Shown here: piece by piece, positions 1 through 13,400 of the stretch | Layout of the letters: every line of letters starts with the position of its first letter | Numbering within the stretch: position 1 is the first letter of the stretch | Assembly: GCA_033439795.1 (NCBI GenBank) | Contig: JAUTDP010000011.1 | Location: forward strand, 1,612,001-1,676,000 | Reading direction: 5' to 3' | From: Sordaria brevicollis | Lineage: Eukaryota; Ascomycota; Sordariomycetes; Sordariales; Sordariaceae | Length of the DNA stretch: 64,000 nt | Position numbers and translations under genes: made by a program | Notes under the pieces: generated by a model | What the model saw: the letters and a program-made list of their open reading frames with translations, nothing else | What the model was told of the DNA's origin: nothing | Databases searched by the model: none

Positions 1-1299
1 AATTAAATTCGTAAATTATTTAACGAATATACGAAAATCCTCGCGAAAAAAAGTAAAATAATATACCTTAAGGTTAATAAAATTAATAACGATTAAATTA
101 TTATTAAAAAGGATTTCGACGATTTAAAGAAAACGATTTTATAAAAATTGTAAAAGAATATTAAAGAGGCGCCGAAAATATAGGCCGGAATTATAAAGGA
201 CGTTCTTCCTAAAATCGGGTCTATCTCCTAATATATTATAATTATTACCCCCCCCCCCCCGAAAATATTTTTTATTAATTACGACTATACCCTTTTTATT
301 CGAAGTATTATAATCGATATTTAATATTCGAAGTAGACGAATAAAGAAATTAAAATTTAAATTAAGAAGATATTTCGTAATTTAAAGACCGGTACCCTTA
401 ATATTATATAAACCGCTATAAAATTATTTACAACTGGAAATTATAAAATTATATTTAATAATATTATATACGAATAGTATTAATAATATTAAATTTGGAT
501 TAAAAAAATCTTTAGCGAAAAAGCGTTCGTATTTTTAAATATTATTATATTAATTATTAAAGGGTTCTTTTAAATAAATATCGCCGAATATATAAAAATA
601 GAGGATATTACCTATAAAATATAATAGGCGAACCTAACCGCCTTTATTATTAAAATACGCTTATAGAAGAAGAAAATTAATAAAAATAAAAGATTCTTTA
701 TAATAGAAATTACAATTATAAAAATGGCCGAAATTCTTTATAAAGGATTCCTCCTTTAAGAGGGCGGCGTATATATTTACGAACTATTTACTTCATTAAT
801 TAATATCTAATAATATTTTATTTATTAGGATATAAAATACTTAAGGAAATTTTATTATAATATTAACGTTTATAAATACTATAATAAAGATAAATATAAT
901 AAGGACTACTTTAAAGAAGCGAATTACCTATTTAATGAGGATAAATCGTTAATTTTCTATATTCTATATAAAAAATACGGGCATTACGCCTTCGAAAAGA
1001 AGGTATACCCTATTTTTAAAAAAGCTATTATAAAGGCTACTATAGAATATATTAAGAGGTTACGCTCTTTTATATATTAAAAGGATTTTAAAAGAAATAT
1101 TATATTAAAACCGGCGGTAGTAAAGGACGATAGGGATATTAATTTCTTTAACGCCCCCCTTACCGCCTATATTATTATTATTTGTAAGAGGGAGTTTAAA
1201 AACGGAAATAAAGGTTATACCCGTAAACGGATTAATAAACCTTTTATTAAACCGAAATTAATAGTTAAAAGCCTAATAAATACGTTTACGAATTTTTAA
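1..1299 (+). pseudogene. LINE ORF1 (gag-like) remnant in copy A
   Basis: Sense-strand remnant of the first reading frame, which in this class of element encodes an RNA-binding protein that coats the transposon RNA. A proline-coding C-tract lies at about 249-258. Around 850-1010 the frame reads a Tyr/Lys-rich stretch containing KYGHYAFE. Tyr is what RIP makes from Cys (TGC to TAC) and from His (CAC to TAC), so a zinc-knuckle segment is plausible, but the exact Cys/His spacing cannot be restored with confidence. The frame is broken by many TAA/TAG codons. The stop near 1297 may itself be a mutated Gln codon, since copy D has TAG there and copy A TAA. The same segment stays open for 117 codons in copy E (22422-22775). 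Confidence 0.6.
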
Positions 1300-1479
1300 A
1301 GCTTAGGTATTCGGAGCGGCGCCGGCTTAATCGCCGCCGCTAAATCGGTTATTTAAAAAGAAAAAATTCCCGTTCTTACTCCGCCCGTAAGGTTAAAAAA
1401 TATTCCTTTATAGAATAATTAATAATTTAATTAAAAATATTTTATTAAAATATAAGGAAATCGTACGAAAGAAGGAAGT

Positions 1480-3560
1480 TATTATTCGAATAAAAGGAGA
1501 CTTATAATATTATAGTAATTTAAAAGCCGGGTAGGAATTTAAATAAAAATATTTATCGTCTATAGGGCGGTAAATATATCGGGGTAAATTATTTAGAAAA
1601 AAGGAAGGCGATTATTTATATAAATAAAAAATAGAACTTTAAAGACCTAAATTTCTATATCGGAAAAGATTAAGCCTTTATAACGTTTAAAAATTTAAAG
1701 CAATTATTAACCGTCTATTCGATTTATTCCCCTATTAAAATATATAAAATATTAGAATACGAATAAGGGTTTCCCCTCTTCGAACTCTTCGAGGAGAAAT
1801 TCTTAATAAAATATTAAATCGTAATTATCGGGGATTTTAACCTCTATTATCCTAATTAGGATTTAGAAAATAAAATTAACCTAAAAACCGAAAGACTCCT
1901 TATATAAATATAATAATAGCGTATATAATTTATTATTTTTAAAAAGGAGCCGACCCGTATAAGTAATATAATATAGGAAGAGAGAAATAGAATAATCGAT
2001 TACGTATAAATAATATTAAAAATCGAAACCGAATATTAAGGGGTATAATAGTATAAATAAATTAATTCGGATTATTATCCTTAAGAAATTTAGGTTTATA
2101 TTAAAAGAAAAGTTAAAAAAGCGGAAATAGAAGAAGGTTATAATTAGAATTTAATAAATATAGAAAAAGTACGAGAAGTAATATTATAATAAATTTCGGT
2201 CCTAATGAAGATCGATACGAAAGAGGAATTAAAATTTATATTCGATAAATTCGATAAAGAATTTATAAATATAATAGAGGAATTCGTCCTATATCGGAAA
2301 AAAGGTCGAAGGAGAAGAATAAGGTAATAAATACTAAAATATAAAATAGCGATAAAAAATACGAAGCGGAAGTAATAGAAATAATATAAGGAAAAAAATA
2401 TCTTCGAATTAAATAGAATTCGTAAAAATATCGATAAAAAAAAAAAGGATTAACGTAAAAATTTAATAAATAATATAGCGAAAAGGCGTCGAATAGGTAT
2501 TGAAAAATTTAAATAAATTTTAAACTTTCGAAAAATAAGCCCGTACCTAAAGTTATTTATTAATAGACCCGTTTAAATTCCTAATTTTTAAATAATATAA
2601 AGGAATAAAAGAAATCGAAAATTATAGTAATAAAGCGAATATTTTCGCTAAACGTTTTTTCCTGAAAATAAACGTCCCTATAGATTATTTACCCAATTAG
2701 ACCCTTCCCCTAAATATTAATAATTCGTTATTTATTAACGAATTAATTACCGAAAAAGATATTTAGGAAATTTTATTTCGGATAATTCCGAATAAAATAC
2801 TAAGCGTCGATTAATATTCGAATAAATTTTTGAAAATTTATAAAAAATTATTCTAAAAAGCTATAATTATTTTCGTAATTACGAATTTTCATTTTGGGTA
2901 TTTCCTATAATAGTTTAAAAATATAAAAGTAATTATTTTTAAAAAGTTAAGAAAAATTATTATATAATAAAAATTAACCGGCGCGTAGAGGTTAATTTTA
3001 TTATTAAATAACGTCGGGAAAATTTTCGAAACGTTTATCGTTAAAAGGTTTATTTAAACCGCAAAAGAATTTAACCTCCTATTAAAGGGCTAAATAAATA
3101 ATTAGATAGGCCGTTCGACCGAATTTACTATTTATATTATTACGGATACTATATATATATTTAAAAATTTAGAGCCGTTATATCGCTAATACTCTTTAAT
3201 TTTAAAAGCGTATTCGATAAAATTAATTATAAGTAATTATTATATACCCTATAGGAAATATAATTCTTATAATAAATTTTTAAATAGGTAGCGAATTTTA
3301 TTAACGGATAAAAAGGTTCCTTTTTCTTCGACGACGAAATATCCACTCTTTACGCTATAAAAACCGGAATATCCTAAAGTTCCCCCCTCTCCTTAATTCT
3401 TTTTATCCTTTTTATTACCCTATTATACCGTAAATTAATTATAATTAAAAATATAATTACGGTTAGCTTTACTAACGATATTAATATTATCGCCGTAGCG
3501 AAGATTACCGAAGAGAATTATAAAATATTTTAAATAATATAAGAAATTTACTCCGAATAG
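1480..3560 (+). pseudogene. LINE ORF2 endonuclease and reverse transcriptase remnant in copy A
   Basis: Remnant of the replicase that nicks the target and copies the element's RNA into it. The AP-type endonuclease part shows a VYSIYSP-like strand (about 1705) and GDFNLYYPN at about 1831-1857, which matches the family motif GDFNLHHPDW after His-to-Tyr RIP changes. An NSDYYL segment at about 2070 corresponds to the SDH motif. The reverse transcriptase shows an LAGA..LILLLNNVGKIFE-like block at about 2975-3030, a degraded GIPQGSPLS block at about 3365-3400, and SFTNDINII at about 3463-3490 where the catalytic FADD should be. Gln and Trp codons have repeatedly become stops. I could not recognise an RNase H domain downstream. 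Confidence 0.8.
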
Positions 3561-4045
3561 GTAAAGGAGAAAAATATAGAATTCGAAGCGAATAAAATGG
3601 AATTAATATATTTTATACGGACGAAGGTACTAAGAACGGAAATTCTTTAATTCGGGGATATTATACTTCGACCGACGGAATTAATAAAATTCCTAAGCGT
3701 TTAATTAAATTATAAATTTAATTATCGAACCTATATAAAAGTTATTAAAAAAAAATAAAGATTTAAACGAATACGTTAATTTAATTAACTATAAAGATTT
3801 GGGGTTATTCCTTTATTCGTACGAGGGAAATTTATATTAAATATATTTAAAGCGTAATTATATATAGAATTTTAATTTTCTACTAACCGATAAAAATATA
3901 TAGTAAACCCCGAAGGATAATAATCGGATTAGTTAAATACTAAATTAAATATTTAAAAGTCGTTGCCGGAGTGTATAAAATTATATTAGTATAGAACCTT
4001 AAAACGGAAACTTTTTACCCGCTATTCAACTTCTACTTTAATAAA

Positions 4046-4107
4046 GGCATTTACTCCACGGGCACTAAGACTCTCTTATACGGGCACCAAAGCTTATTCG
4101 GGCACCA
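4046..4107 (+). repeat. MITE left terminal inverted repeat
   Basis: Sixty-two bp, pairing with 4481-4542. It contains three CGGGCAC-type repeats. Three positions just after the first repeat are T, A and A where the right arm (reverse complement) has C, G and G. Confidence 0.93.
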
Positions 4108-4480
4108 ATCGGGTTAGGGTTATAAGTGTAATTGAAAATTTCAATACTTTTATTTTACTCTAACGGTAAGAAAACTTCGGGATTTCAAACGGAACGTTAT
4201 TGAATTTTAATTACCAATGAAATTTCCTAACTTATTACGAAAAGGAAAATTTCATATATAATTAAGCGTAGTTTTATTTATATAAGAAGGGTAGTAATAT
4301 ATAAATAAGAAAAGGCTCTTTCATTTGCTATACCTTATAGAAGTATAACTATTCAATTGGGCGGGCAAATTACGTTTAAAAAAATTCGACGGATAGGTCC
4401 AAGGAAAATTTTGTAACGAAACTGAAATCTTTGTGCTAAGGGTAATTTATTGGAAAATTACCTGCCAAGACCTGTAATAA

Positions 4481-4542
4481 TGGTGCCCGAATAAGCTTTG
4501 GTGCCCGTATAAGAGAGCCCTGGTGCCCGTGGAGTAAATGCC
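4481..4542 (-). repeat. MITE right terminal inverted repeat
   Basis: Sixty-two bp, reverse complement of the left arm with three transitions. Three TGGTGCCCG repeats are intact. Confidence 0.93.
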
Positions 4543-7127
4543 TTAATAAACGAATAAAGGCTTTCGAAGAGAAATTCGCTTATACGGACTAAATTAAATT
4601 CGTCCGAAGAATAGTAGCTTAAATAATTAATTATATTTAGATAAAACGAATAAAAGGTCGATTATTTATTAATAGACCGGAAAATAATACCGCTAAAATT
4701 AAATAGGTAAAAGAATAAATATTAATAAAAAACCTTATAGCGATTATAACGGGACTACCCTTAATAACGGGCGTATTTATTTAATTATTATAACTGCCGG
4801 AACTTTTAACCCTCGATTAAAAAATATAATTAAAGGATATTATAAAGAAAGAATAGGTATTACGTTATAATTATTAATTAATAATAACGGTAATTAAATT
4901 AAATTAGCAGTATAAATTTATAATTACTAATTTCGACCCGAAATTTAACAATATTATAATAAAACGGTATATAATCGGTTAGAAAAAAAAAAAGCGGAAA
5001 AAAACCTAACCTTTAGAAGATAATAAAGATTATTATTTATTAATAAAAGCGAAGAGTTCTTTCCTCGTCTAAGCGAAAACGGAAGTAATTAATTTTAAAG
5101 CCTTCCTTTTTTAAAAGAGAATCCCTAATATCGATACCCCTATTTATTTATATAAATTAGGACGAAAAATATTTTACTATATTACGTTCGAATATCTTTA
5201 GATAATAAATACGTAATTCGTAGTAATCGATTAGCTATAAACGTTAGAATAATTCTAAATTTATTTAAATAATAGAATTAAGGCCGAAAGAATCCTATTA
5301 TAAATACTTTAATTAGGACGATTAAATAAATACCGCCTAGTAATCGAATTAAAAGAAGAGCGGCGAAATAAATTTATTCGTTACTTTTAATTTTCTTTTC
5401 TTCTTTTTCTTTTACTTTTATTTATTAATACGCTAAAATAAAGACGGGAAGAGGATTTCTATTTAATTAAAAATTTATCAGGCTACGAAAACGATAATTT
5501 ATTTAATTATTACTTCTTCTTATAATTAATTAAAACCTTTAATATTTTATTATTATCGGTAAATAAACGGTTCTATTTATCGAATTAATAAATATATTAA
5601 TATATAATATTAATTACGAATTAACGTTAATCGAATTAATTATTATTAATAGGAATAGGACCGGTAGGACGAATAATTAGCGAATTAATTTCTATCGGAG
5701 AATTACTATAAGAAGGTATACGAATACTATTATTAGTCTAAGGAATTCTATTATTATTATTATAAAGTAAAATACCGCTACTATTACGGGGTAAATTATT
5801 ATTACTATTATAGGGGATATTACCCGAAGGAATACGACCGCCGATTAAATTATCCTTATTAGAAAGGAAGAATTCGTAATAGCTTTTCTAAAAGTAATTA
5901 TTAATTAATTACTTTTTATAATAAATAAATTACTTTAAGGTATTAGTAAAGCCATTATTAATAAAGCGAAGGCGAATTACGCCGGTAAATTCCTTAGTAA
6001 CGATATAGAGGCGGATAAAATAATCGCGGAATTCGTTATTAATCGGGTTTTTAATAATAACCTTCTCTTAAAAAATATTATAAAAATTATAGAAATTATA
6101 AAATATATTAATTATATAACGCGAAACCGTTAAAGTATATTAAATAGCTTAATTAAATTTATTTAAAAACGAATTAGAATAAAAAACGTTAATAATATAA
6201 AAGATAGTAATTTACTTAAATAATTAGGGATATAATAAATTAATTTAATAACGGCCTTTATATAAATATTATAATTTAAAACGGCCGGGAAGGTAAAAAG
6301 GGCTTTAATTAATTAGAAAATATAAATGAGATATAGGGGAGTGTAAATACAACTTCGGAGAAATTAACGCAAGGATAAAACGTAACGGAGGGAAAATTTA
6401 CCCTTTCTCTAATATATAGAAGAATTTATTATTAATAAGGCGTTTGATAATATATTCGAAATTAATTTTAGTATCGGTATTAATGATATTAAATATAAAG
6501 GTTAGCGAAGGAGGGTAAGGGGGAAACGAATTTTCGCCCTTATTTTCGTTGGAAATTTTTATTATTTTACGGAGCGTTTTAATACGTTTTTAATAGGGAC
6601 TGGTTATTTCGAATCGATTATTATTATTATTAAAAGAAGGAAAAGCCTAAAAAGGCCCGGGGGATAGGGGGTTTTTATATTTAAGGGAAGGAAATCCTTA
6701 TATTAATATAAATTATAATAGAAATATAATTATTATAAGGGGAGGAAGAGGATAGAAAGAATAAAGGAAAATTTAACGGTTAGGAAATTTAATAGCGGTT
6801 AGAAAGGTAAACGGGTAGGGGAACGGAAGGCGGAAGGCGGTAGTAAATAAAAGGACGGGATAATAAATTAAGAAAATAAAACGGTTTAATATTTTAATAT
6901 AATAATAAATAGAAAGGATAAAATGGATATTAATTGCGTTAGCGGTAGGTGTATATTGCGATTATAGAACGCCGAAGAAGCGGCGCGGATAAGTCTACGC
7001 CGGGAAATATAACCGGGGTTTTTATCCGGGGCGTTTAACGCTTACGGTTTTATCCTACGGGGAATCGGAGATAGACCCTATACTATATTGGCGCTATAAA
7101 TTTAGCTAGGGGATAAAAATCTTACTT

Positions 7128-7457
7128 TCTTACTTTATTATAAAGGATATTACCCGAAGGAATATAACCGTTAATTAAATTATTTTTATTAAAAAAGAAA
7201 AATTCGTAATAACTTTTTTAAAAGTAATTATTAACCGATTATTTTCTATAGCGAATAAATTATTTAGGGGTATTAATAAAGTTATTATTAATAAAGCGAA
7301 AGCGAATTACGCTAGTAAATTCTTTAGCGATAATACGGAGGCGGATAAAATAATCGCGGAATTCGTTACTAATTGGGTTTTTAATAACGATTTTATTTTA
7401 AAAAGTATTATAAAGATTATAAAAGCCGCGAAGCGTATTAATTATATAATATAAGAC
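7128..7457 (+). mobile_element. LINE copy C, left visible fragment
   Basis: Internal LINE segment beginning about 5.8 kb into the coordinates of copy A (GATATTACCCGAAGG at about 7147 matches A near 5818). Its earlier part is probably left of the window, beyond copy A, which abuts it at about 7127. It is cut at 7457 by copy B and resumes at 13795. It is heavily RIPped with no open frame. The exact left boundary is uncertain by a few bases because both sequences are T/A-rich there. Confidence 0.8.
7443..7457. repeat. Target-site duplication of copy B, left
   Basis: TATATAATATAAGAC, repeated exactly at 13780-13794 on the other side of copy B. One more T can be added on the left of each. This proves that B inserted into C. 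Confidence 0.92.
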
Positions 7458-10400
7458 ATCCGAGGTGCTACGATCGATATTTAATACTCGAAGCGGACGA
7501 ATGAAGAAACCAAGACCTAGATCGAGAAGACACTTCGCGACTTGAGGACCGGCACTCCCAATATCGTACAAACTATTACGAGATTGCTTACGACCGGAAA
7601 TTATAGAATTGTATTCAATAACGCTATACGCGAATAGTATTAATAATATTAAATTTAAATTAAGAGGGTCTTTGGCGAAAAAGCGTTCGTATTTTTAAAT
7701 ATTACTACGTTAATCGCCAAAGGGTTCCCTTAAACGAATATCGCCGAATATATAAAGATAGAGGATATTATTTATAAAATATAATAAGCGAATCCGACCG
7801 CTTTTATTATTAAAATACGCCTATAGAAGAAGAAAATTAATAAAAATAGGGGATTCTTTATAATAAAGGTTATAATTATAAAAGCAACCGAAATTCTCTA
7901 TAAAGGATTCCTCCTTTAAAAGGGCGGCGCGTATATTTATAAATTATTTACCTCTTCGGTTAATATTTAATAATATTTTACTTATTAGGGTATAAGATAT
8001 TTAGGGAAGTTTTATTATAACGCTAACGTTTATAAACGTTATAGTAAAGATAAATATAATAAAGACCGTTTTAAAAAAACGAATTACCCGTTTAACGAAA
8101 ATAAATCGCTAATTTTCTATATTCCGTATAGAAAGTATAAGTATTATATTTTCGAAAAGAAAGTATACCCTATTTTTAAAAAAATTATCGCGAAGGCTAT
8201 TATAAAATACGCCGAAAGGCTATATTTATTTATATATTAAAAGGATTTTAAAAAAAATATTATATTAGAATTAACGGTAGTAAAGGATAATAAGGATATT
8301 AATTTCCTTAACGCCCCCCTTACCGTTTATATTATTATTATTTATAAGAAAGAATTTAAAAACGGAAATAAAAGCTATACTTATAAGCGGATTAGCGGGC
8401 CCTCTATTAAACCGAAGTTAACGGTTAAAAGCCTAATAAACGCGTTTACGAATTTTTAAAATTCGAATATTTAGAGTAGCGCCGGTTTAATCGCCGCCGT
8501 TAAACCGGTTATTTAAAAAAAAAAGACTCCTATTCCTATTCCGCCCGTAAGGCTAAAAAATATTCTTTTATAAAATAATTAATAATTTAATTAAAAATAT
8601 TCTATTAGAATATAGGGAAATTATACGAAAGAAAGAAATTATTATTCGAATAAAAAGAAATTTATAATATTATAGCGATTTAAAAGCCGGGTAAAAATTT
8701 AAACGAAGATATTTATCGTTTATAGGGCGGTAAATATATTAGGGTAAATTATTTAAAAAAGGGGAAGGCGGTTATTTACGTAAATAAGAAATAGAATTTT
8801 AAAGACCTAAATTTCTATATTAAAAGAAATTAGGCCTCTATAACGTTTAAGAATTTAAAGGAATTATTAACCGTTTATTCAATTTATTCCCCTATTAAAA
8901 TATATAAAATACTAGAATACGAATAAAAGTTTCCCCTCTTCGAATTCTTTAAAGAAAAACCCCCGGTAAAATATTAAATTGTAACTATCGGGGACTTTAA
9001 CCTCTATTATCCTAATTAGAATTTAGAAAATAGGATTAACCCGAAAGCCGAAAAATTCTTTATATAAATATAATAGTAGCGTATATAATTTATTACCCCT
9101 AAAGGGGAACTAATCTATATAGGTAATATAATATAAGAAAAAAGAAATAAAATAATTAATTATATATAAATAATATTAAAAATCGAAACCGAATATTAAA
9201 AGGCGTAACGGTACGAATAAATCGGTTCGGATTATTATCTTTAAGAAGTTTAAATCTATACTAGAAGAAAGGTTAAAAAAGCGGAAATAGAAAAAAGTTA
9301 TAATTAAAGTTTAATAAACGTAGAAAAGGTGCGAAAGGCGGCGTTATAACGGATTTTAATCTTAGTAAAAATCGATATAAAGGAGGAATTAAAATTTATA
9401 TTTAATAAATTTAATAAAAAATTTATAAATATAACGGAAGAATTCGTCCTATATTAGAAAAAAAGTCGAAGGAAAAGAGTAAAATAATAAATACTAAAAT
9501 ATAAAATAGTGACGAAAAATACGAAGTAAAAGTAATAGAAATAATATAGGAAAAAAATATCCTCGAATTGGGTAAAATTCGTAGAAATATTAATAAAGAA
9601 AAAAAGGATTAACGCAAAAATTTAATAAACGATATAGCGAAAAAGTATCGAAAAGGCGTCGAAGAATTTAAATAAATTTTGAACCTTCGAAAAATAAACC
9701 TATATTCGAAGTTATTTATTAATAAACCCGCCTAAATTCCTAATTTTTAAATAATATAAAGGAATAGAAGAAATCGAAAATTATAATAATAAAGCGAATA
9801 TTTTCGCCGAACGTTTCTTCCCGAAAGTAAATATCCTTATAAATTATTTACCCGATTAGACCCTTTTATTAAATACCGGCGATTTGTTATTTATTAACGA
9901 ATTAATTACTAAAGAGGATATTTAAGAAATTTTATTTTAAATAATTCCGAATAAAATACCGGGTATCGATTAATATTCGAATAAATTTCTAAAAATTTAT
10001 AAAGAATTATTCTAAAAGGCTATAACCGCTTTCGCGGCTATAAATTTTCGTTTTAGGCATTTCCTATAGCGGTTTAAAAATGCGAAAGTAATCGTTTTTA
10101 AAAAATTAAAAAAAACCGTTGTATAATAAAAATTAACCGGCGTATAGAGGCTAATTTTACTATTAAATAACGTTAGGAAAATCTTCGAAGCGTTTATCGC
10201 TAAAAAATTTATTTAAATTGTAAAAGAATTTAACTTCCTACTAAAGGGCTAAATAAGTAATCGGGTAAACCGTTCGACCGAATTTATTATCCGTATCGTT
10301 ACGGATATTATATATACGGTTTAAAAATTCGGGGCCGTTATATTACTAATATTCCTTAATTTTAAAAGCGTATTTAATAGAATTAATTATAAATAATTAT

Positions 10401-13400
10401 TATATATCTTATAGGAAATATAATTCTTATAATAAATTTTCGAATAAATAGCGAATTTCGTTAACGGATAAAGAAATTCCTTTTTCTTCGACGATAAAAT
10501 ATCCGTTCCCTATATTATAAAAGTTAAAATACCCTAAGGCTCCCCCCTCTCCCTAATTCTTTTTATCTTCTTTATTACTTTATTATATTATAAATTAATT
10601 ACGGTTAAAAATATAATTATAATCGGCTTTACTAATAATATTAATATTATCGTCGTAACGAAAATTACCGAAGAGAATTATAAAATACTTTAAACGGTAT
10701 AGGAAATTTATTCCGAATAGGTAAAGGAAAGAAATATAAAATTCAAAACGAATAAAACGGAATTAATATATTTTACGTAAACGAAAATATTAAGAACGAA
10801 AATTCTTTAATTCGGGGATATTATATTTCGACCGACGGAATCGATAAGATTCCTAAGCGTTTAATTAGATTGTAAATTTAATTATCGAACCTACGTAAAA
10901 ATTATTAAAAAAAAAATAAAAATTTAAACGAATACGTTAATTTAATTAGCCGTAAAGACTTAAGGTTATTCCTTCGCTCGCGCGAAGGAAATTTATATTA
11001 AATATATTCGAAACGCGATTATATATAGAGCTTTAGCCTTCTACTAATTAATAGAAATATATAATAAATTTTAAAAGATAATAATTAAATTAATTAAATA
11101 TTAAATTAAATATTTAAAAATTATCGCTAAGGTGTATAAAATTACGCCGGTATAGAATTTTAAAACGGAAATTTTTTATTTACTATTTAACTTCTATTTT
11201 AATAAATAGGTAAAAGTTTTCGAAAAGAAATTTACCCGTATAAATTAAATTAAATTCGTCTAAAAAATAATAATTTAAATAATTAATTATATTTAAATAA
11301 AACGAATAAGAAATTGACTACCTATTAATAAACCGGAAAGCGGTACCGCCAAAATTAAATAAACGGAAAAATAAATATCAATAGAAAATTTTATAACGAT
11401 TATAGCGGAATTACCCCCGGTAATAGGCGTATTCGTTTAATTATTATAATTGCCGGAACTTTTAACCTTCGATCGAAAAATATAGTTAAAGGACGTTATA
11501 AAGAGAAAATAAATATCGCGCTATAATTATTAATTAATAGTAACGGTAATTAAATTAAATCGGCGGTATAAATTTATAATTATTAACTTCGACCCGAAGT
11601 TTAATAATATTATAATAAAACGGTATATAATCGGTTAAAAAAAGAAAAAGTAGAAAAAAACCTAATTTTTAAAAGACGATAAGGATTATTATCTATTAAC
11701 GAAAGCGAAAAGCTCCCTTTTCGTCCAAACGAGAATAGAAGTAATCGGCCTTAGGGCCTTCCTTTTCTAAAGGAAAATCCCCGATATTAATACCCTTATC
11801 TATTCGTATAGATTAAAACGAAAAATGTTTTATTATATTATATTCGAATATTTCCGGATAATAAATATATAATTTATAATAATTAATTAGCCGTAAATAT
11901 AAAAATAATTCTAAATTTATTTAAACGATAGAATTAAAACCGAAAGAATTTTATTATAAGTACTTCGGTTAGGGCGATTAAATAAATACCGCCTAATAAT
12001 CGAATTAAAAAAAGAGCGGTAAAACGAATTTACTTACTATTTTTAATTTTCTTTTCTTCCTTTTTTTTTACTTTTATTTATTAATATACTAAAACGAAGA
12101 CGGGGGAGGATTTCTATTTAATTAAAAATCTATCGGGCTGCAAAAGTAACGACTTATTTAATTATTACTTCTTTTTATAATTAATTAAAGCCTTTAATAT
12201 TTTATTATTATCGGCGAATAAACGGTTTTATTTATTGAATTAACGAATATATTAACGTATAATATTAATTACGAATTAATATTAAGCGAATTAATTATTA
12301 TTAATAAGAATAGAACCGGTAAGACGAATAATTAACGAATTAATTTCTATCGGGGAATTATTATAGGAAAATATACGAATATTATTATTATTTAGAGGAA
12401 TTTTATTATTACCGCTACGAAATAAATTATTATTATTATTATAAAGTAAATTATTATTATTATTATAAGGGATATTATTTAAAAGAATACAATTATTAAT
12501 TAAATTATCCTTATTAGAAAAGAGGAATTCGTAATAGCCTTTTTAAAAATAATTATTAACCGATTATTCTCTATAATAAATAAATTATTTTAAAATATTA
12601 ATAAAATTATCGTTAATAAAGCGAAGGTGAATTATACCGGTGAATTCCTTAATAATAATATAGAAACGGATAAAATAATTATAAAATTCGCTATTAATCG
12701 GGTTTTTATTAACGACCTTCTCCTAAAAAGTATTATAGAAATTATAAAAGCCGCGAAATATATCGATTATATAACGTAAAACCGTTAAAATATATTAAAT
12801 AATTTAATTAAATTTATTTAAAAACGAATTAAAATAGGAAATATTAATAATATAAAAAATAATAATTTATTCGGGTAATTAAAGATATAATAAATTAATT
12901 CAACGATAGCTTTTATATAAATATTATAACCCGGGACGGCCGGGAAAGCGAGAAAAGCTTTAACTAATTAAAAAATATAAGCGAAATATAAAGGAATATA
13001 AATACGGCTTCGGAAAAATTAATATAAGGATAAAACGTAATAAAAGGAAAATTTACCTTTTCTCTAATATATAAAAGAATTTATTATTAATAAAGCGTTT
13101 AATAATACGTTCGAAATTAATTTTAATATTAATATTAACCGTATTAAATATAAGGGTCGGCGAAAGAAAGCGAAAGGGAAACGAATTTTCGCTTTTATCC
13201 TCGTCGGAAATTTTTATTATTTTACAAAACGCTTTAGCGTATTTCTAACGGGGAATAATTATTTCGAATCGATTATTATTATTAAAGGAAAGAAAAGCCT
13301 AAAAAGATTTAGGGGGATAAAGAATTTTTATATTTAAAAGAGGGAAATTTTTATATTAATATAAATTATAATAAAAATATAATTGTAATAAAAGGAAGAA

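Larger units (their letters stand above)
4046..4542. mobile_element. MITE, 497 bp, 62-bp TIRs, 8-bp TSD (hAT-like)
   Basis: Short non-autonomous DNA transposon inserted in LINE copy A. The left terminal inverted repeat is 4046-4107 and the right one 4481-4542. They match at 59 of 62 positions, and all three differences are transitions (left arm A/T, right arm G/C). The tips read GGCATTTACTCC. Each arm holds three spaced copies of a CGGGCAC(C) motif, which could be transposase-binding sites. The flanks are a perfect 8-bp duplication TTAATAAA (4038-4045 and 4543-4550), and removing element plus one duplication restores the uninterrupted LINE seen in the other copies. Eight-bp duplications are typical of hAT elements and also of P elements, so the superfamily is inferred. 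There is no coding capacity. It keeps many CpA/TpG, unlike its host LINE, so it arrived after most RIP or was too short or rare to be targeted. Confidence 0.93.
1..7127 (+). mobile_element. LINE copy A, RIP-degraded, 5' end outside the window
   Basis: Non-LTR retrotransposon of the family that fills the window. By alignment to full-length copy F, base 1 corresponds to about 330 bases from the element's 5' end. It keeps the order ORF1, C-tract (about 249-258), knuckle-like segment (about 880-1010), endonuclease GDFN motif (about 1831), reverse transcriptase (about 2640-3560), Tyr-rich tract (about 5700-5830) and a structured 3' UTR. It ends with the family terminus near 7126 (TAAAAATCTTACTT). 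A separate MITE interrupts it at 4046-4542. CpA and TpG are nearly absent and many CAA/CAG codons have become TAA/TAG, so it is dead. After its 3' end the sequence continues inside another LINE (copy C), so A is probably nested in C, but its left target duplication lies outside the window. The Tad1 assignment rests on domain order and motif style and is tentative. Confidence 0.9.

Noticed and set aside
4110..4124. Telomere-like GGGTTAGGGTTA in the MITE
   Set aside because: Only about two units, inside a transposon. This is too short to indicate telomere addition.
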